From positions 1 through 56,872 of IMG/VR virus record IMGVR_UViG_3300044946_000081: a stretch of DNA of 56,872 nt; one strand, 5' to 3'. Within the stretch, counting starts at the first letter, position 1, and every line of letters begins with the position of its first letter. The notes under the pieces were generated by a model, which saw only the letters and a list, made by a program, of their open reading frames with translations, had not been told where the DNA came from and made no database searches. Both the position numbers and the translations under genes were made by a program. The DNA is from a virus. This document shows, piece by piece, positions 24,455-33,909 of this stretch.

Positions 24455-25842
24455 GGCCGCGCCTCCAGCTCTTCGACGCGCGCCTGGAGTTCCTGCACCG
24501 TGCGCGTCAGCGCGGCGATCAAAGCCATCAAGTTCGGAGACTGAAGCCGATCAGGATGATCCTTGCTTACGGTCGCAGCGGTTTCACCCAGCGTCTCCTG
24601 AAGCTCGTGGGCGATGAAGCCCCAGCGCTCTCGATCGTCGGCCTCGATCAACGGTACATTGGTCTCGCGTCTCTGCGTCGGCGCCGGAAGCTCCTGAAAC
24701 GAAAATTCCTTCTGCCGATAGCGGATCGGTTTGAGCGCTTTGACGTGATCCCAGGTCGAGGCGAGCGGCGCGACATCCGCCTTGATCCGGTAGTCGCAAG
24801 CCGGATTGGCGAAGTCGGCTGACGTCCAAAACTGCGTGTAAACAGGGCCGTCAGACCAGCCGCCCTGGTAGAAGTGGCCGTTGGCGTTGAGGCCGAAATT
24901 GGTCCCGAACGCACCATCAATGAGAAAAGTCACGAAGCAGTCGCCGCCAGTAGTGTGAAACCACCAAGGGCCGCCACCGGCTTGGGGTATCCCGCCGCCG
25001 ACCTCGATCACCGACTCACCACTTGCAAGGCTAGTCGTAAAAAAGCCAATGGCGGTGACGTTGCTACTGAACGTCGCGCTGCTGGTGGCGCGATTGATCG
25101 AGAGCGGCGTGTCGAGAGCAGCGCCCGTGTCGTCGTAAGAAGTGATTGAAAAGTTCGACCCGGCATTGGCGCCGGTTTCCGCCGCGCCATCGCCGAGATT
25201 GATTCCCCAACGCGCTAAGTCGCCGACATAACCAAAGACGCCGGTTCCGGCGGCAGCCGTCGCAGCGTTCAGCGCGATGTACCCCCCATCCGCGCCGCCA
25301 TCGACCGCTAGGCCGTAGGTGGCGAACGGCCCGCCGGGGAGAACGCCCGTGACCGTGAGGCCGTTGTTGGCCGTCGCCGCGTTCGTCGTGAGACTGGCGA
25401 GCGTCGTCGCGCCGTTCACTGTCACATTGTTGCTGAAGGTCCACGCGCCGCCGAGCGTGCCGCCGCCGCTGGCGACCAGGGCGCCGGTGAGCGTGGCGTT
25501 CACTCCAGTCAGCATCCCGCTGAAGGTCGCCGCCTGACCCGTCAGCGGACCGCTGAGTACGCCGCCCGTTAAAGGCAAGTAGCCCTGCATCGCCGCGCTG
25601 TTGTTGGTCGCCACCACCCACTGCGACGAGGTCGGATCGACGAACCAGCAATAGAGCTGGCCGCCGATGCTATCCCACCACAAGTCGCCGACTACTGGAC
25701 TGGCGGGCGGCGTGTCGCTGATGATGACGGGAGGCCCCGAGGTTCCTGGGACGATCGTCCACTTGGCCCCGTCCCACTCCCAAGTGGTTCCGCCTGATGT
25801 GAACTGATCGCCGATGGTGGGGCTGGCTGGGAAGTCGATCAT
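24451..25842 (-). CDS. tail fibre with C-terminal S74 chaperone domain
   Basis: A 463-residue fibre from the ATG at 25842 (ATGA overlap). The N-terminal anchor (MIDFPASPTIGDQFTSGGTT) is paralogous to the next gene. The middle is beta-helix-like with LPLTGGVLSGPLTGQAATFS repeats. The end carries an S74-like intramolecular chaperone: CDYRIKADVAPL, ALKPIRYRQKEF, ERWGFIAHELQETL, and a final coil TVQELQARVEELEARP. S74 domains trimerise the fibre and then cut themselves off. The usual Ser before the motif is Cys-Asp here (CDYRIK), so self-cleavage may be lost. Confidence 0.8.
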   Translation of the reverse strand: MIDFPASPTIGDQFTSGGTTWEWDGAKWTIVPGTSGPPVIISDTPPASPVVGDLWWDSIGGQLYCWFVDPTSSQWVVATNNSAAMQGYLPLTGGVLSGPLTGQAATFSGMLTGVNATLTGALVASGGGTLGGAWTFSNNVTVNGATTLASLTTNAATANNGLTVTGVLPGGPFATYGLAVDGGADGGYIALNAATAAAGTGVFGYVGDLARWGINLGDGAAETGANAGSNFSITSYDDTGAALDTPLSINRATSSATFSSNVTAIGFFTTSLASGESVIEVGGGIPQAGGGPWWFHTTGGDCFVTFLIDGAFGTNFGLNANGHFYQGGWSDGPVYTQFWTSADFANPACDYRIKADVAPLASTWDHVKALKPIRYRQKEFSFQELPAPTQRRETNVPLIEADDRERWGFIAHELQETLGETAATVSKDHPDRLQSPNLMALIAALTRTVQELQARVEELEARP

Positions 25843-27242
25843 CGCGCTCGCCTCGCCCAAATAAAGCCGCTAGCACTGGAAGTCATTGTCGCGGTTTGGA
25901 CCTGACAAAGAAGATAATAAGTCGTCGGAACCGATACAGAAACACGACAAGTATTGAGTGGAAGATAATTTGTCTGAGCACTAGCAAAGCCGCCATTTGG
26001 CCGAAGCGCATTCATCGAACCGTTAAGCGCATTCGCAGAAAGGACTGTCGCAGAATTACTAATATTAGCGCTTATCGCCGTGGCAACTTCGGCGTTTAAA
26101 TAACACGCAACATTGCCCGAAACGTCCCAATCTCCCGGCGTCAGCGCAATTGATGTGACAACGGTGACTGCGTTGGCCAGAACGCTCACCCGATTGAGGA
26201 AAGCAACAACGCTGGATATGACTTCGCCGACCTGACCGGCGGCGGCGTCGCTGCCATTGATGACGCCGATGATGCCCGCTGCGGCCGTCCAGCTCATGGT
26301 TCCAGCGACGTCCTGGCGCCCATAGATCTGGCCATCTGTCGGTGCGTCGGGGAAGCCCACGCCGGGGGCTCCAGGCGCTCCAGGCGCGCCGGGGGCGCCA
26401 GCTGGGCCGGCAGGCCCTGGCGGACCCGCCACGCCCTGCGCGTTGTTGGCGATCACCCACTGGCTTGAGGTCGCGTCTGTAAACCAAAGGAAGGTCTGAG
26501 CGCTGATGCTATCAAACCACAGGTCGCCCTCGACCGGATTGGCAGGCGGAGTATCGCTGACTATGACGGGAGGACCCGATGGGCCGCCACCAGCAGGCAC
26601 AGCCCACGATAGGTTGCCCGCACCATCTGTGGTCAGTGCGTCTCCAGCCGCGCCCCCTGGCAGCGACAACCCTTGCAGAGTGGTTATTCCGCTAGCGCGA
26701 CTGATCGACAGAGGAACGCCCAGATTGCCTCCGGCATCGCTCATCGAAGTCAGGACGAAGTTGGACCCCGCGTTCGCGCCGCTCTCGGCGGTGAAGTCCC
26801 CCAGCTGCATCTGCCAACGGTTCAACCCAGCTGTCTGACCGAGGATTGCGCGTTGACTTGCGGCGGCTCCGTTGATGACGACGCTGTTGTTCGCCGGGAA
26901 CCGCACCACGCCCGTGAACGTCCCTCCCGAGAGGGGCATGTAGAGGGCGAGGTCCGTCGCCATCGTCACGACGTTCCAATCGGCCGGGTTGAATGGACCC
27001 GGTCCAAAGATGCCGTTGGCGATGTAGATCTTGCCGCTCTGGAGAACGCAGTCCCCGGTGAAGTAGCTCGCCAAAGACGAGAAATAGCGCACCGCGATCA
27101 GGTCGACCGGATTCTGCGCCGTGTCGATGACGCCGAGCGAAAGATCGGGAAAGTTGACGAACAACTCACCGGGTTGGCGCGTGCCGGGGGCAGGAACGGC
27201 GTTCGATACCGAGGAGCGAAGCGTCTGGATTCTGTTTACGAT
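25839..27242 (-). CDS. tail fibre with collagen-like stretch, likely ATC start
   Basis: A fibre of about 467 residues. The conserved fibre start NRIQTLRSSVSNAVPAPGTR, then QPGELFVNFPDLSLGVID, lacks an ATG: the codon at 27242-27240 is ATC, 5 bases after GGGGAGG, followed by GTA. An in-frame TTG exists only far upstream (27311). Later come SGGTFTGVVRF, a Gly-Pro collagen-like run (GPPGPAGPAGAPGAPGAPG) and a common beta tip (LTPGDWDVSGNVACYLNAEV) ending GFIWARRAR. The tip coding region (25870-26110) is AT-richer. The first bases overlap the end of the GIY-YIG gene. Confidence 0.75.
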   Translation of the reverse strand: MVNRIQTLRSSVSNAVPAPGTRQPGELFVNFPDLSLGVIDTAQNPVDLIAVRYFSSLASYFTGDCVLQSGKIYIANGIFGPGPFNPADWNVVTMATDLALYMPLSGGTFTGVVRFPANNSVVINGAAASQRAILGQTAGLNRWQMQLGDFTAESGANAGSNFVLTSMSDAGGNLGVPLSISRASGITTLQGLSLPGGAAGDALTTDGAGNLSWAVPAGGGPSGPPVIVSDTPPANPVEGDLWFDSISAQTFLWFTDATSSQWVIANNAQGVAGPPGPAGPAGAPGAPGAPGAPGVGFPDAPTDGQIYGRQDVAGTMSWTAAAGIIGVINGSDAAAGQVGEVISSVVAFLNRVSVLANAVTVVTSIALTPGDWDVSGNVACYLNAEVATAISANISNSATVLSANALNGSMNALRPNGGFASAQTNYLPLNTCRVSVSVPTTYYLLCQVQTATMTSSASGFIWARRAR

Positions 27243-27724
27243 GGGAGCCTCCCCTGAAGTGCGAGGGAAATGGCAGGGATGCGCCGTTTCCGTGCGAACC
27301 GATCCTGCCAATAGCGCCCGTGCGGCGGGGTCACATAAACCCAGTCAGAAAAATATGGGGAACTCAGCCGAAACTGAATCGCCGTTTTTGAGAGCCCATG
27401 CGCCCGCGCAGCAGCGATCGCAGTCGGATATTCGACATCCAGAACACGAACGCGCTTCGCCATTCCATTGCGAGCGCCGGGACTTGGCGTCGAGCCCCCA
27501 GATTTATAGCCGCCCTTGCCACGGTTGAGGCCCATCCAATAATTCGGACGCAGTTCGCGTTCACGCGCCAAAGCGTCATCGCGGTTCTCGAAAGTGGCAA
27601 TGGCGCTGATTTTCCCGCGAAAGCCCCGATGACAACGAAGCTCGCTCAAACGGGTTCTAAGTGAGCGTCCGGTGACGCCAATGTAGACGCCATCCTCCGT
27701 CTCGATCTCATAAAGTGTGTACAT
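27236..27724 (-). CDS. GIY-YIG homing endonuclease-like protein
   Basis: A 162-residue free-standing endonuclease. The N-terminus has a divergent GIY-YIG core (YTLYEIETEDGVYIGVTG, then RSLRTRLSEL), a later RDDALARERELRPNYW, and a C-terminal DNA-binding region resembling NUMOD-type helices (YPTAIAAARAHGLSKTAIQF) followed by basic residues. It is inserted between two fibre genes; its stop codon overlaps the start of the downstream fibre and its last codons supply that gene's ribosome site. Homing endonucleases of this kind spread by cutting alleles that lack them. Confidence 0.75.
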   Translation of the reverse strand: MYTLYEIETEDGVYIGVTGRSLRTRLSELRCHRGFRGKISAIATFENRDDALARERELRPNYWMGLNRGKGGYKSGGSTPSPGARNGMAKRVRVLDVEYPTAIAAARAHGLSKTAIQFRLSSPYFSDWVYVTPPHGRYWQDRFARKRRIPAISLALQGRLPS

Positions 27725-27764
27725 CTGTACACCTCTTCTCTCGTCATATGACGAGGTCTAGTTT

Positions 27765-28709
27765 TTAGAATGTTCCCGCGTCGATCACGGCCGAATCAAC
27801 GTAAGCGGTCGTTGCCGCCGTAAGCGAATTGTCCAAGGGCGCTGGGGTTGCGTCAAGGACCAGCGGCCCGGTCATCGTGCCGCCGTCCAGCCTGACATAG
27901 AGCCCGTCGGCTTCCGCCATCGTTAGGCCAGAGCCCTGAATGATCTCGAACTGCGCCAGCCCGTCGTTCCAGATCACAATATCGCCGTTGGCGATCAACT
28001 GGCCGCCAATGCCAGGAACGCCTGCTGGCGCCGTCTCGGGCACGGTCGGGTTGACGGTGACCGCGATGAAGTAATCGCCCGCCGTCAACCCCGTGGTGAC
28101 GGTGAGGTCGGGAGTGTTCGCCGCGACTTGCCACGTCCCCAGGAACAGCCGGAGATTGGCGATCAAGTTGTCGACGTAGGTCTTGTTGGCGGCGTCGGTT
28201 CCGGCAACGGGCGGGAGAAGCGTGATCGCGCCCGTCATCACGCCGCCGGTCAGGGCGAGCCGCGACGTATCGCTCGGGTGGACGTGATCCTCCGGCGCCC
28301 AGGCGACCGCCGTGCCGATCGCCGCCGTGCCATCCATTAGCGGCAGAGCCGTGGCGGCGGGGAGAACCGCCGTCACATCGGCCACAGTCAGGACGACGGC
28401 GCCCTGTCGGCCGTTGAAGCTGTCGACGCCGGTCGCCGCGCCCACCACGGGCGCCCAGTTGACGCTCGGCGGCGGAGAGTTCGTATTCGCGGTGACGCAG
28501 ACGTAAAGATCGCCCGCGCTGAGCACGACGTCATTGACGGCGTAAGAGGCCGTGCTCAGCCAGAACCGGACGGCGAGCAGATCGACCGGCGCGGCGTTGA
28601 AAACGCCGAACTGCCCATCGGCGAAGTTGATGTAAGGCGAGCCAGCCGCCGTTCCGGCAGGGGGCCGATTGCCAGCCGTGGGACTGCGCAGAATCTGGAT
28701 GATTGCCAT
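27765..28709 (-). CDS. tail fibre-like protein
   Basis: A 314-residue protein starting with MAIIQILRSPTAGNRPPAGT after AGGAGGCGG. It contains the fibre motifs PYINFADGQFGVFNAAPVDL, GVDSFNGRQGAVVLTVADV, and two LTGGVMTGAI / LDGGTMTGPL units that mark trimeric beta-helix segments. It ends in VDSAVIDAGTF, nearly the same ending as the small upstream gene (NSVIDAGTF), pointing to duplication or exchange. There is no S74 domain, so it probably pairs with other fibre proteins. Confidence 0.7.
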   Translation of the reverse strand: MAIIQILRSPTAGNRPPAGTAAGSPYINFADGQFGVFNAAPVDLLAVRFWLSTASYAVNDVVLSAGDLYVCVTANTNSPPPSVNWAPVVGAATGVDSFNGRQGAVVLTVADVTAVLPAATALPLMDGTAAIGTAVAWAPEDHVHPSDTSRLALTGGVMTGAITLLPPVAGTDAANKTYVDNLIANLRLFLGTWQVAANTPDLTVTTGLTAGDYFIAVTVNPTVPETAPAGVPGIGGQLIANGDIVIWNDGLAQFEIIQGSGLTMAEADGLYVRLDGGTMTGPLVLDATPAPLDNSLTAATTAYVDSAVIDAGTF

Positions 28710-28718
28710 GGCCGCCTC

Positions 28719-28964
28719 CTAAAAAGTTCCCGCGTCGATGACTGAGTTCGCCGTCAGTACCGGCACCCACGTCGCGTTATTCCGCCCGAAGGTGACGCCC
28801 GTGCTCGGCGCGTCAGGGATGCCGCCGCCTGGGCCGGTCCCAGGTGGCGCCCATTCCGTGATGGTCGGATTGATCGAGGCGACAAAAATGCCGTCGCCGA
28901 TCGAGGCTGGGGCCGAGGCGGCGGGCGGTAGAAAAAGAGCGAGGTCGAGCGCGGTCGTGGTCAT
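28719..28964 (-). CDS. short fibre-like protein
   Basis: An 81-residue Pro/Gly/Thr-rich protein beginning MTTTALDLALFLPP and ending NATWVPVLTANSVIDAGTF. The ending matches that of the next gene. It starts in an ATGA overlap with the cupin-like gene. It may be a trimmed fibre fragment kept in the operon or a small accessory piece; it has no membrane segment or catalytic motif. Confidence 0.55.
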   Translation of the reverse strand: MTTTALDLALFLPPAASAPASIGDGIFVASINPTITEWAPPGTGPGGGIPDAPSTGVTFGRNNATWVPVLTANSVIDAGTF

Positions 28965-29317
28965 GGCGGCGCCATCTCATAAGCGGGCAGCCAGCCGGTG
29001 TATTCGAGCGAGACCTCGCCTTGAGGCGTGCGGTGCGAATAGACGCACCAAGCGTGACCGATCGGCGCGCCGCCGAGGAAGGTGAACTCGTGCAGGCAGT
29101 CCTTCTCGATCAAGACATGGAATGGGCCTTCGCGCTGGAAATCGAAACGGGTTTCGCCATCTGGAGCCCACTTCACGACGCGCCAACGGCCAATGAAGCA
29201 GATGGTCGTGTGGTCGAAATTATGCTTGTGACCACCGACCTTCTCACCCGGCTTGAGGCCCATGCCGCCCTCGCCCATGGCGCGGATATAGATCGAGCCG
29301 CTCACCCAATCGGTCAC
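28961..29317 (-). CDS. cupin-like small phage protein
   Basis: A 118-residue protein from a GTG that overlaps the stop of the large fibre (GTGA). The motifs GGHKHNFDHTTICFIG and IEKDCLHEFTFLGG, then GHAWCVYSHRTPQGEV, have the His spacing and beta-strand rhythm of a single-domain cupin that could bind a metal. Such small His-rich proteins occur in phage fibre clusters without known function. It lies between two fibre genes with overlaps at both ends. Confidence 0.55.
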   Translation of the reverse strand: MTDWVSGSIYIRAMGEGGMGLKPGEKVGGHKHNFDHTTICFIGRWRVVKWAPDGETRFDFQREGPFHVLIEKDCLHEFTFLGGAPIGHAWCVYSHRTPQGEVSLEYTGWLPAYEMAPP

Positions 29318-32300
29318 AGCCCTGCCTCCTTGAGCCGCGCCTCCAGCTGCTTGATCTTGGCGGTCAGGATCGCGACCACGCCAGCTAGATCGTAGGCCTT
29401 CATCATGTTCGGCTCCGGATTCTCGACCGAGTTGCCTTGCAAATCGTGGTACTGGGTGTAGTCCGCGAGCGTCACCAGATCGGGCGCGCCAATCTCGACG
29501 TCGTCGGCGAGCAAGCCCCAGTGCAGACGATTGGGATCGGGCATCGGCCGGTCGCTGTAGCCGGTCGCGGACAGCGGATTACGATCCCGTGTCGGCTTCA
29601 GCTTGTAGCGCACCGGGTTGAAGGCTTTGAAAGCGGCGTCGGCCTCATCGAAATTGACCCGCCTGATGTTTGATTTCAGTCTGCTGTCGGATGGCGGGCT
29701 GACGCTGGCGTAAACGGTGCCGTTGAACGTGGTGGACGGCCCCACGTTGCTGTGCATGAACCATTGCCAGCCGTAGCCGCCGTTGCCGTTATAAAGATAC
29801 ACTTGGCCCTGTGCCCCGCCATAACCCGTGTAACCGTCATGCATTTGGTAAAGCCCGCAAGTGCCTTGACCGATAGAATTGACGGCTAGCAACACTGGGA
29901 GCGGGGAAGGATTGTTAGCGCTAGTGGAGTCGAGCCAGCGGTAGTAGTTGCCGCCCGACTGGTATAGATCTATACGACCAGAGCGGACGGTCGTCAGGCC
30001 ATTGAAGTTCACCGCGCCATTATTGATCGTCAATCCACCGACAATCGGCTGATCAAACTGCCAATTGTAACCATTCTCGGCAACGAAATGGTTCACATTG
30101 CTTGCACCCCAGCCGATATAGCCGCGACGTACTCCATCAGGAGTAAGAAACCCAATATTGCCGGTTTGCCCAGTACTGCCGCTATCGAGCCGAACTGAGC
30201 CAGTATTAGCGGTACTGCTGACGAGCACCGAACCCATCATAGTCGCCGCGCCGGTTGTACTGAGGGCGCCGTTAATTATGAACGTGCTAGCATTAGCTTG
30301 TAGCTGGCCAGCTGACGCCGTCGCAAACGATACGCTGTTAGGCCAAAAAAGCCCGAGGCCATTACTGGCAAAATTCAAAACGCCGGTCATCGTGTCGCCA
30401 GCCTTGTCGACCTTCAGGTTGGGGATGGCGTCGGTATAAGCTTTGGTCGCAGCGTCTTGCGGATTCACCGGGTCAAGCAAGCCGATGATCGGCCCGCCAC
30501 CCATGGCGATGGTGCCCCCATTCATTGAGAGGCCAGCTGGCGCGACCGGCGGGCTCGACGGGTTGAGGGTGAGCCCGTTCTCAAGGACCAGCGGACCGCT
30601 AATCGTGCCGCCGCTGGCGTCAATGATATTGTTGGCGACCGCGCCAGCGAAATCGATGATCTGCGGTTGCGGGTTTCCCGGTCCCTTTTGCAGCATCAGC
30701 ACATTGCCGGTGGAATAAATACCATTCCCGGCAAAAGTCGCCCTAAGCCCCGATGGGAAGCTTAAGCTTCCATTCATCGTGTCGCCTGCCTTGGCGACGG
30801 TCATCACCTCCGCATTGTTCAACGCCGTCTGCACGTCGGAAGCCCCAAACGCGCTTGGCGCGAGGCCGACGTTGCTGCCGAGCACGGCGGACGGCGAGCC
30901 GACGGAGAGCAGATTCCAGCTTGTGCCGTCCGAGATCCACCAGTCGCCGACTTCGGCCTGCACCTGGGTTTCCGGCGGCCCCACATTCGTCGGGGGCCGT
31001 CCGGACACATCGACAATGACGTAGCAATTATCGCCGATCTGCAATCCTGGCGGCAGCGGGCCAGGGTTGGGAGTAACGCCGGATGCTGTGGTGAAGCTCG
31101 CCTGTCCGGTCGAGGCATCGAACGAGCCGATGAATTGCTGCGCCCCCGTGACCATGAGGTCGACATAGTTTTTCGTCGTCGCCTGACTGGGCACGAGCGG
31201 ATCACGATCGAGGAGGACCGCGCTGGTAAACTGAAACTCCGCATTGCCTGTATAGGGTGGCTGCGGATTGGCGATGGTCAGCGCCGTGTCGATATAAACG
31301 CCGCCGAGCGTGCTTCGCGTCATGACGAAGTCCATCCCGACAGTGCCCATGGCCCAGATCGGGCCGCCGTTGTCGAAGATGACGGCGGGCAGCGTCAGGT
31401 TGCCAGTCATCGTGCTGCCGGTCAGTTGCACGTAGCGGTCATCGCCGCCTTGCCGCATCGTGAAGGAGGTGACCGGGTTGACGTTGTCAGTGCCAGCGGC
31501 GACTTGCGCCGGGGTGGCGACGTTGAGCGTCAGCTCCCCCGCGCCCGTGAAGTCGTGAGCGCTTCCCGCATCGAGATTGACGGCGATCACACTGCCCGTC
31601 GCCATGCCGGTGAGCGGGTTCGGCGCTCCCGGCGAAACCACAAGCCCGCTGGTCGCATCGACCTCGACGCTGATCGCGCCGTCAGGAGCCAAATTGATCG
31701 CGTTGTTGGTGCCAGCGATGCCGCTCGGGGGCACGTACACAATGCCCGGTATCGGCGCCGTCTCGGTGGCGATGTACACGCCGAGCGGATTGCTGACGGT
31801 GCCGTCGCCGAACAGCGAAGAATCGTGCGTCACCGTATTGCCGGGGACGAGCGCGTTGCCGATGAAGACGGTGAACGAATGGACGTCGGCAGCGGGCGCG
31901 GGCTGGAAGACGACCGACCGGGCATCTGAGCCGAGGACGAAGTCGACCCCCGGCTCCTGCTGCACGCCATCGAATACGATCATCAGCTGGTTGGGATTGG
32001 TCAGCGCGACCGGATTGCCCGCAAAGTCGAGCAGCGGAAACTGAGTCGTGACCCCGTCCGGATGAATCGGTTGAAGCTTGGTGATGTAGACTTGGGCCGG
32101 GAGAAGCGCCTCCGCGATCGGCGCGATGTCGATCTCAATGATCGATTGATCCGGCGCCGCCTGCGCCAGGGTGACGAGAGAGGTCGTGAAATCGACCGAA
32201 AAGTCGCCGACGAAACCGCCGCCGCTCGGCGTCAGCTTCACGCCATTGAGCCAGACGTTCACCTCTTCGCCCGGAGTCAGGGTCCAGTCATTGGCGAACA

Positions 32301-33516
32301 GGTCGATCTGGGTCGTGTAGAAGTCGGTCTGGCCGAGGAAGCTCGCAAGATAGTACAGCGCAAACACCGCAGGGGGAGCTGGACCGATCGGCCCCGGCAC
32401 GCCCTGCGCGCCTTGCGGTCCGGGCGGCCCCTGAACCTGACCGAGATTGACCCAGCCGGACGCGGAGATGGCGAGGCCAGCGTAGACCCAGACGTCGTCG
32501 GTGTTCTCGTCGACGAGCGCCTCGCCCTCGACCATCTGATAGGCGGCGGCGGGACTGCCGGGAGCGTCCCAATCGGCTGGAATGTAACCGTCAGGCGGCA
32601 GCGCCGAAGTCGGCTGGTTCACGAACGATCCGACGATAATCGCGGTCCGTCCTGGCGGCCCTTCCGGCCCCGCAGGACCGACGGGCCCCTGCGGCCCCGG
32701 AGGCCCGCCGCCCGCGCCCATGTCGACCCAGGCGATCGTGTTCCACTTGGTGCTGACGTAGCCCCAAATGTGCTTCGTGCGCGTGTCGAGGAGAGCTTGG
32801 CCGGGATAGAACTGGATCGGCGACAGCGGGTTGTTCTGCCCGTCCCAGTTGGCCGGGATGAAGCCGTCGGTCGGCAGCGCCGAAGTCGGCTGGTTAGAGA
32901 AGGCCCCCAATAGGTTCTCAAATTGAGCCGGAGGCCCCGGAGGCCCCTGCACGCCGTTCGGGCCGGTGTTCCCTGGCAGACCCTGAAACCCTAGGGCCCC
33001 TGTCCTTCCCTGTGGCCCCTGAGGGCCAATCGGCCCCGGAGGTCCGGGCATCCCCTGAAGGTAAGTCGGATCGACCCACCTCGGATCACTGGCGATCCCC
33101 TGCGCCGAGAGCAGCTGGCCAGGAGTGCCAGGGCTCAGCCATTTGGGCGGCCCGTTGTTTTCGCCGACGAGAAGCTGCCCGCTCGTGCCGAGCGGCATGT
33201 CGGTGATCTGGGTGAGGCCCCCGAGCTGAAGCGCGAGGGGGGTGGCGTAGGGCTTGCCGGTCCCGCCCATGGCGACCGGCAGCGGGCTCGGCAGCGCGCC
33301 TATGGCCGCGACCTGACTGGCCGGCACCTTAACCGTAATCCCGCCCTGAACGATCGGCACCCATTCCGGGCCGAGCGGCGGACTGCCCTGCGGCAGATCG
33401 GTAATCGGCGTGAGGTTGACCGGGACTTGGCTCGGCGCCCATTGGGCAGGCCCCGGCACGCCGGGGATCGGCGATGACGGCTGGCTCGGATCAGGGATGA
33501 AGACGCGCTTGTTCAT
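29314..33516 (-). CDS. large tail fibre with collagen-like repeats and S74 chaperone
   Basis: A 1400-residue fibre. The N-terminal region (FIPDPSQPSSPIPGVPGP, then PLPVAMGGTGKPYATPLAL) is followed by three collagen-like Gly-X-Y runs separated by two copies of a QPTSALP-DG-IPA-W domain, a beta domain, several TMTG/TMNG/TMTGVL fibre units, and a C-terminal S74 domain (SDSRLKSNIRRV with the Ser-Asp and Lys typical of self-cleaving members, LHWGLLADDVEI) ending in a coil (AILTAKIKQLEARLKEAGL). It probably is the main host-binding fibre. Codons in about 29700-30360 are AT-richer, marking an exchanged segment. Confidence 0.85.
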   Translation of the reverse strand: MNKRVFIPDPSQPSSPIPGVPGPAQWAPSQVPVNLTPITDLPQGSPPLGPEWVPIVQGGITVKVPASQVAAIGALPSPLPVAMGGTGKPYATPLALQLGGLTQITDMPLGTSGQLLVGENNGPPKWLSPGTPGQLLSAQGIASDPRWVDPTYLQGMPGPPGPIGPQGPQGRTGALGFQGLPGNTGPNGVQGPPGPPAQFENLLGAFSNQPTSALPTDGFIPANWDGQNNPLSPIQFYPGQALLDTRTKHIWGYVSTKWNTIAWVDMGAGGGPPGPQGPVGPAGPEGPPGRTAIIVGSFVNQPTSALPPDGYIPADWDAPGSPAAAYQMVEGEALVDENTDDVWVYAGLAISASGWVNLGQVQGPPGPQGAQGVPGPIGPAPPAVFALYYLASFLGQTDFYTTQIDLFANDWTLTPGEEVNVWLNGVKLTPSGGGFVGDFSVDFTTSLVTLAQAAPDQSIIEIDIAPIAEALLPAQVYITKLQPIHPDGVTTQFPLLDFAGNPVALTNPNQLMIVFDGVQQEPGVDFVLGSDARSVVFQPAPAADVHSFTVFIGNALVPGNTVTHDSSLFGDGTVSNPLGVYIATETAPIPGIVYVPPSGIAGTNNAINLAPDGAISVEVDATSGLVVSPGAPNPLTGMATGSVIAVNLDAGSAHDFTGAGELTLNVATPAQVAAGTDNVNPVTSFTMRQGGDDRYVQLTGSTMTGNLTLPAVIFDNGGPIWAMGTVGMDFVMTRSTLGGVYIDTALTIANPQPPYTGNAEFQFTSAVLLDRDPLVPSQATTKNYVDLMVTGAQQFIGSFDASTGQASFTTASGVTPNPGPLPPGLQIGDNCYVIVDVSGRPPTNVGPPETQVQAEVGDWWISDGTSWNLLSVGSPSAVLGSNVGLAPSAFGASDVQTALNNAEVMTVAKAGDTMNGSLSFPSGLRATFAGNGIYSTGNVLMLQKGPGNPQPQIIDFAGAVANNIIDASGGTISGPLVLENGLTLNPSSPPVAPAGLSMNGGTIAMGGGPIIGLLDPVNPQDAATKAYTDAIPNLKVDKAGDTMTGVLNFASNGLGLFWPNSVSFATASAGQLQANASTFIINGALSTTGAATMMGSVLVSSTANTGSVRLDSGSTGQTGNIGFLTPDGVRRGYIGWGASNVNHFVAENGYNWQFDQPIVGGLTINNGAVNFNGLTTVRSGRIDLYQSGGNYYRWLDSTSANNPSPLPVLLAVNSIGQGTCGLYQMHDGYTGYGGAQGQVYLYNGNGGYGWQWFMHSNVGPSTTFNGTVYASVSPPSDSRLKSNIRRVNFDEADAAFKAFNPVRYKLKPTRDRNPLSATGYSDRPMPDPNRLHWGLLADDVEIGAPDLVTLADYTQYHDLQGNSVENPEPNMMKAYDLAGVVAILTAKIKQLEARLKEAGL

Positions 33517-33519
33517 CGC

Positions 33520-33900
33520 TCACTCGATCGTTATCGGGCCCCTCGGTTCCTGCTCGGTCATGATTGGACGGAAGGGCGGCGGAGGCCGCTCTTGCGTCAC
33601 AATCGGGTTGCCGGAGACCGGCGAGGGATCGAAGCGCGAGGCGATGAAATTCTCGGGGCGCGGATCGTACACGGGCACCGGATCAGGCGGCGCGAGGCGC
33701 GCTTTCATCTGCGGATTCGCGACGTCTTTGCATTCGCCACAAACGCGCTTGCGCGTATTGATCAGCTTGGTGCCTTGCCACTCGTACTGGTAGCCGAGCC
33801 TGTAGAGGTTCCACCACCGGCCGCAACGATCGCAAACGCCGAACGCGCGCGGCGCATGCGGGTTGGTTACGGCATGGCCTGAACGACTCGCGTAGCCCAT
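33520..33900 (-). CDS. zinc-ribbon-like conserved phage protein
   Basis: A 126-residue protein with two Cys pairs, CDRCGRWWNLYRLGYQYEW and later RKRVCGECKDVANPQMKARL, spaced like a zinc ribbon, then a Pro-rich tail (PPDPVPVYDPRPENF). I recognise this pattern from small proteins encoded beside phage head-tail connectors. It could be a structural or packaging accessory. It lies 3 bases before the large fibre gene. Confidence 0.7.
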   Translation of the reverse strand: MGYASRSGHAVTNPHAPRAFGVCDRCGRWWNLYRLGYQYEWQGTKLINTRKRVCGECKDVANPQMKARLAPPDPVPVYDPRPENFIASRFDPSPVSGNPIVTQERPPPPFRPIMTEQEPRGPITIE

Positions 33901-33909
33901 CGGCGTACC

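Noticed and set aside
23195-28964. CRISPR-like or invertible fibre repeats
   Set aside because: Fibre gene similarity lies in protein-coding domains of unequal length; no regular spacer pattern or inverted crossover sites are visible.
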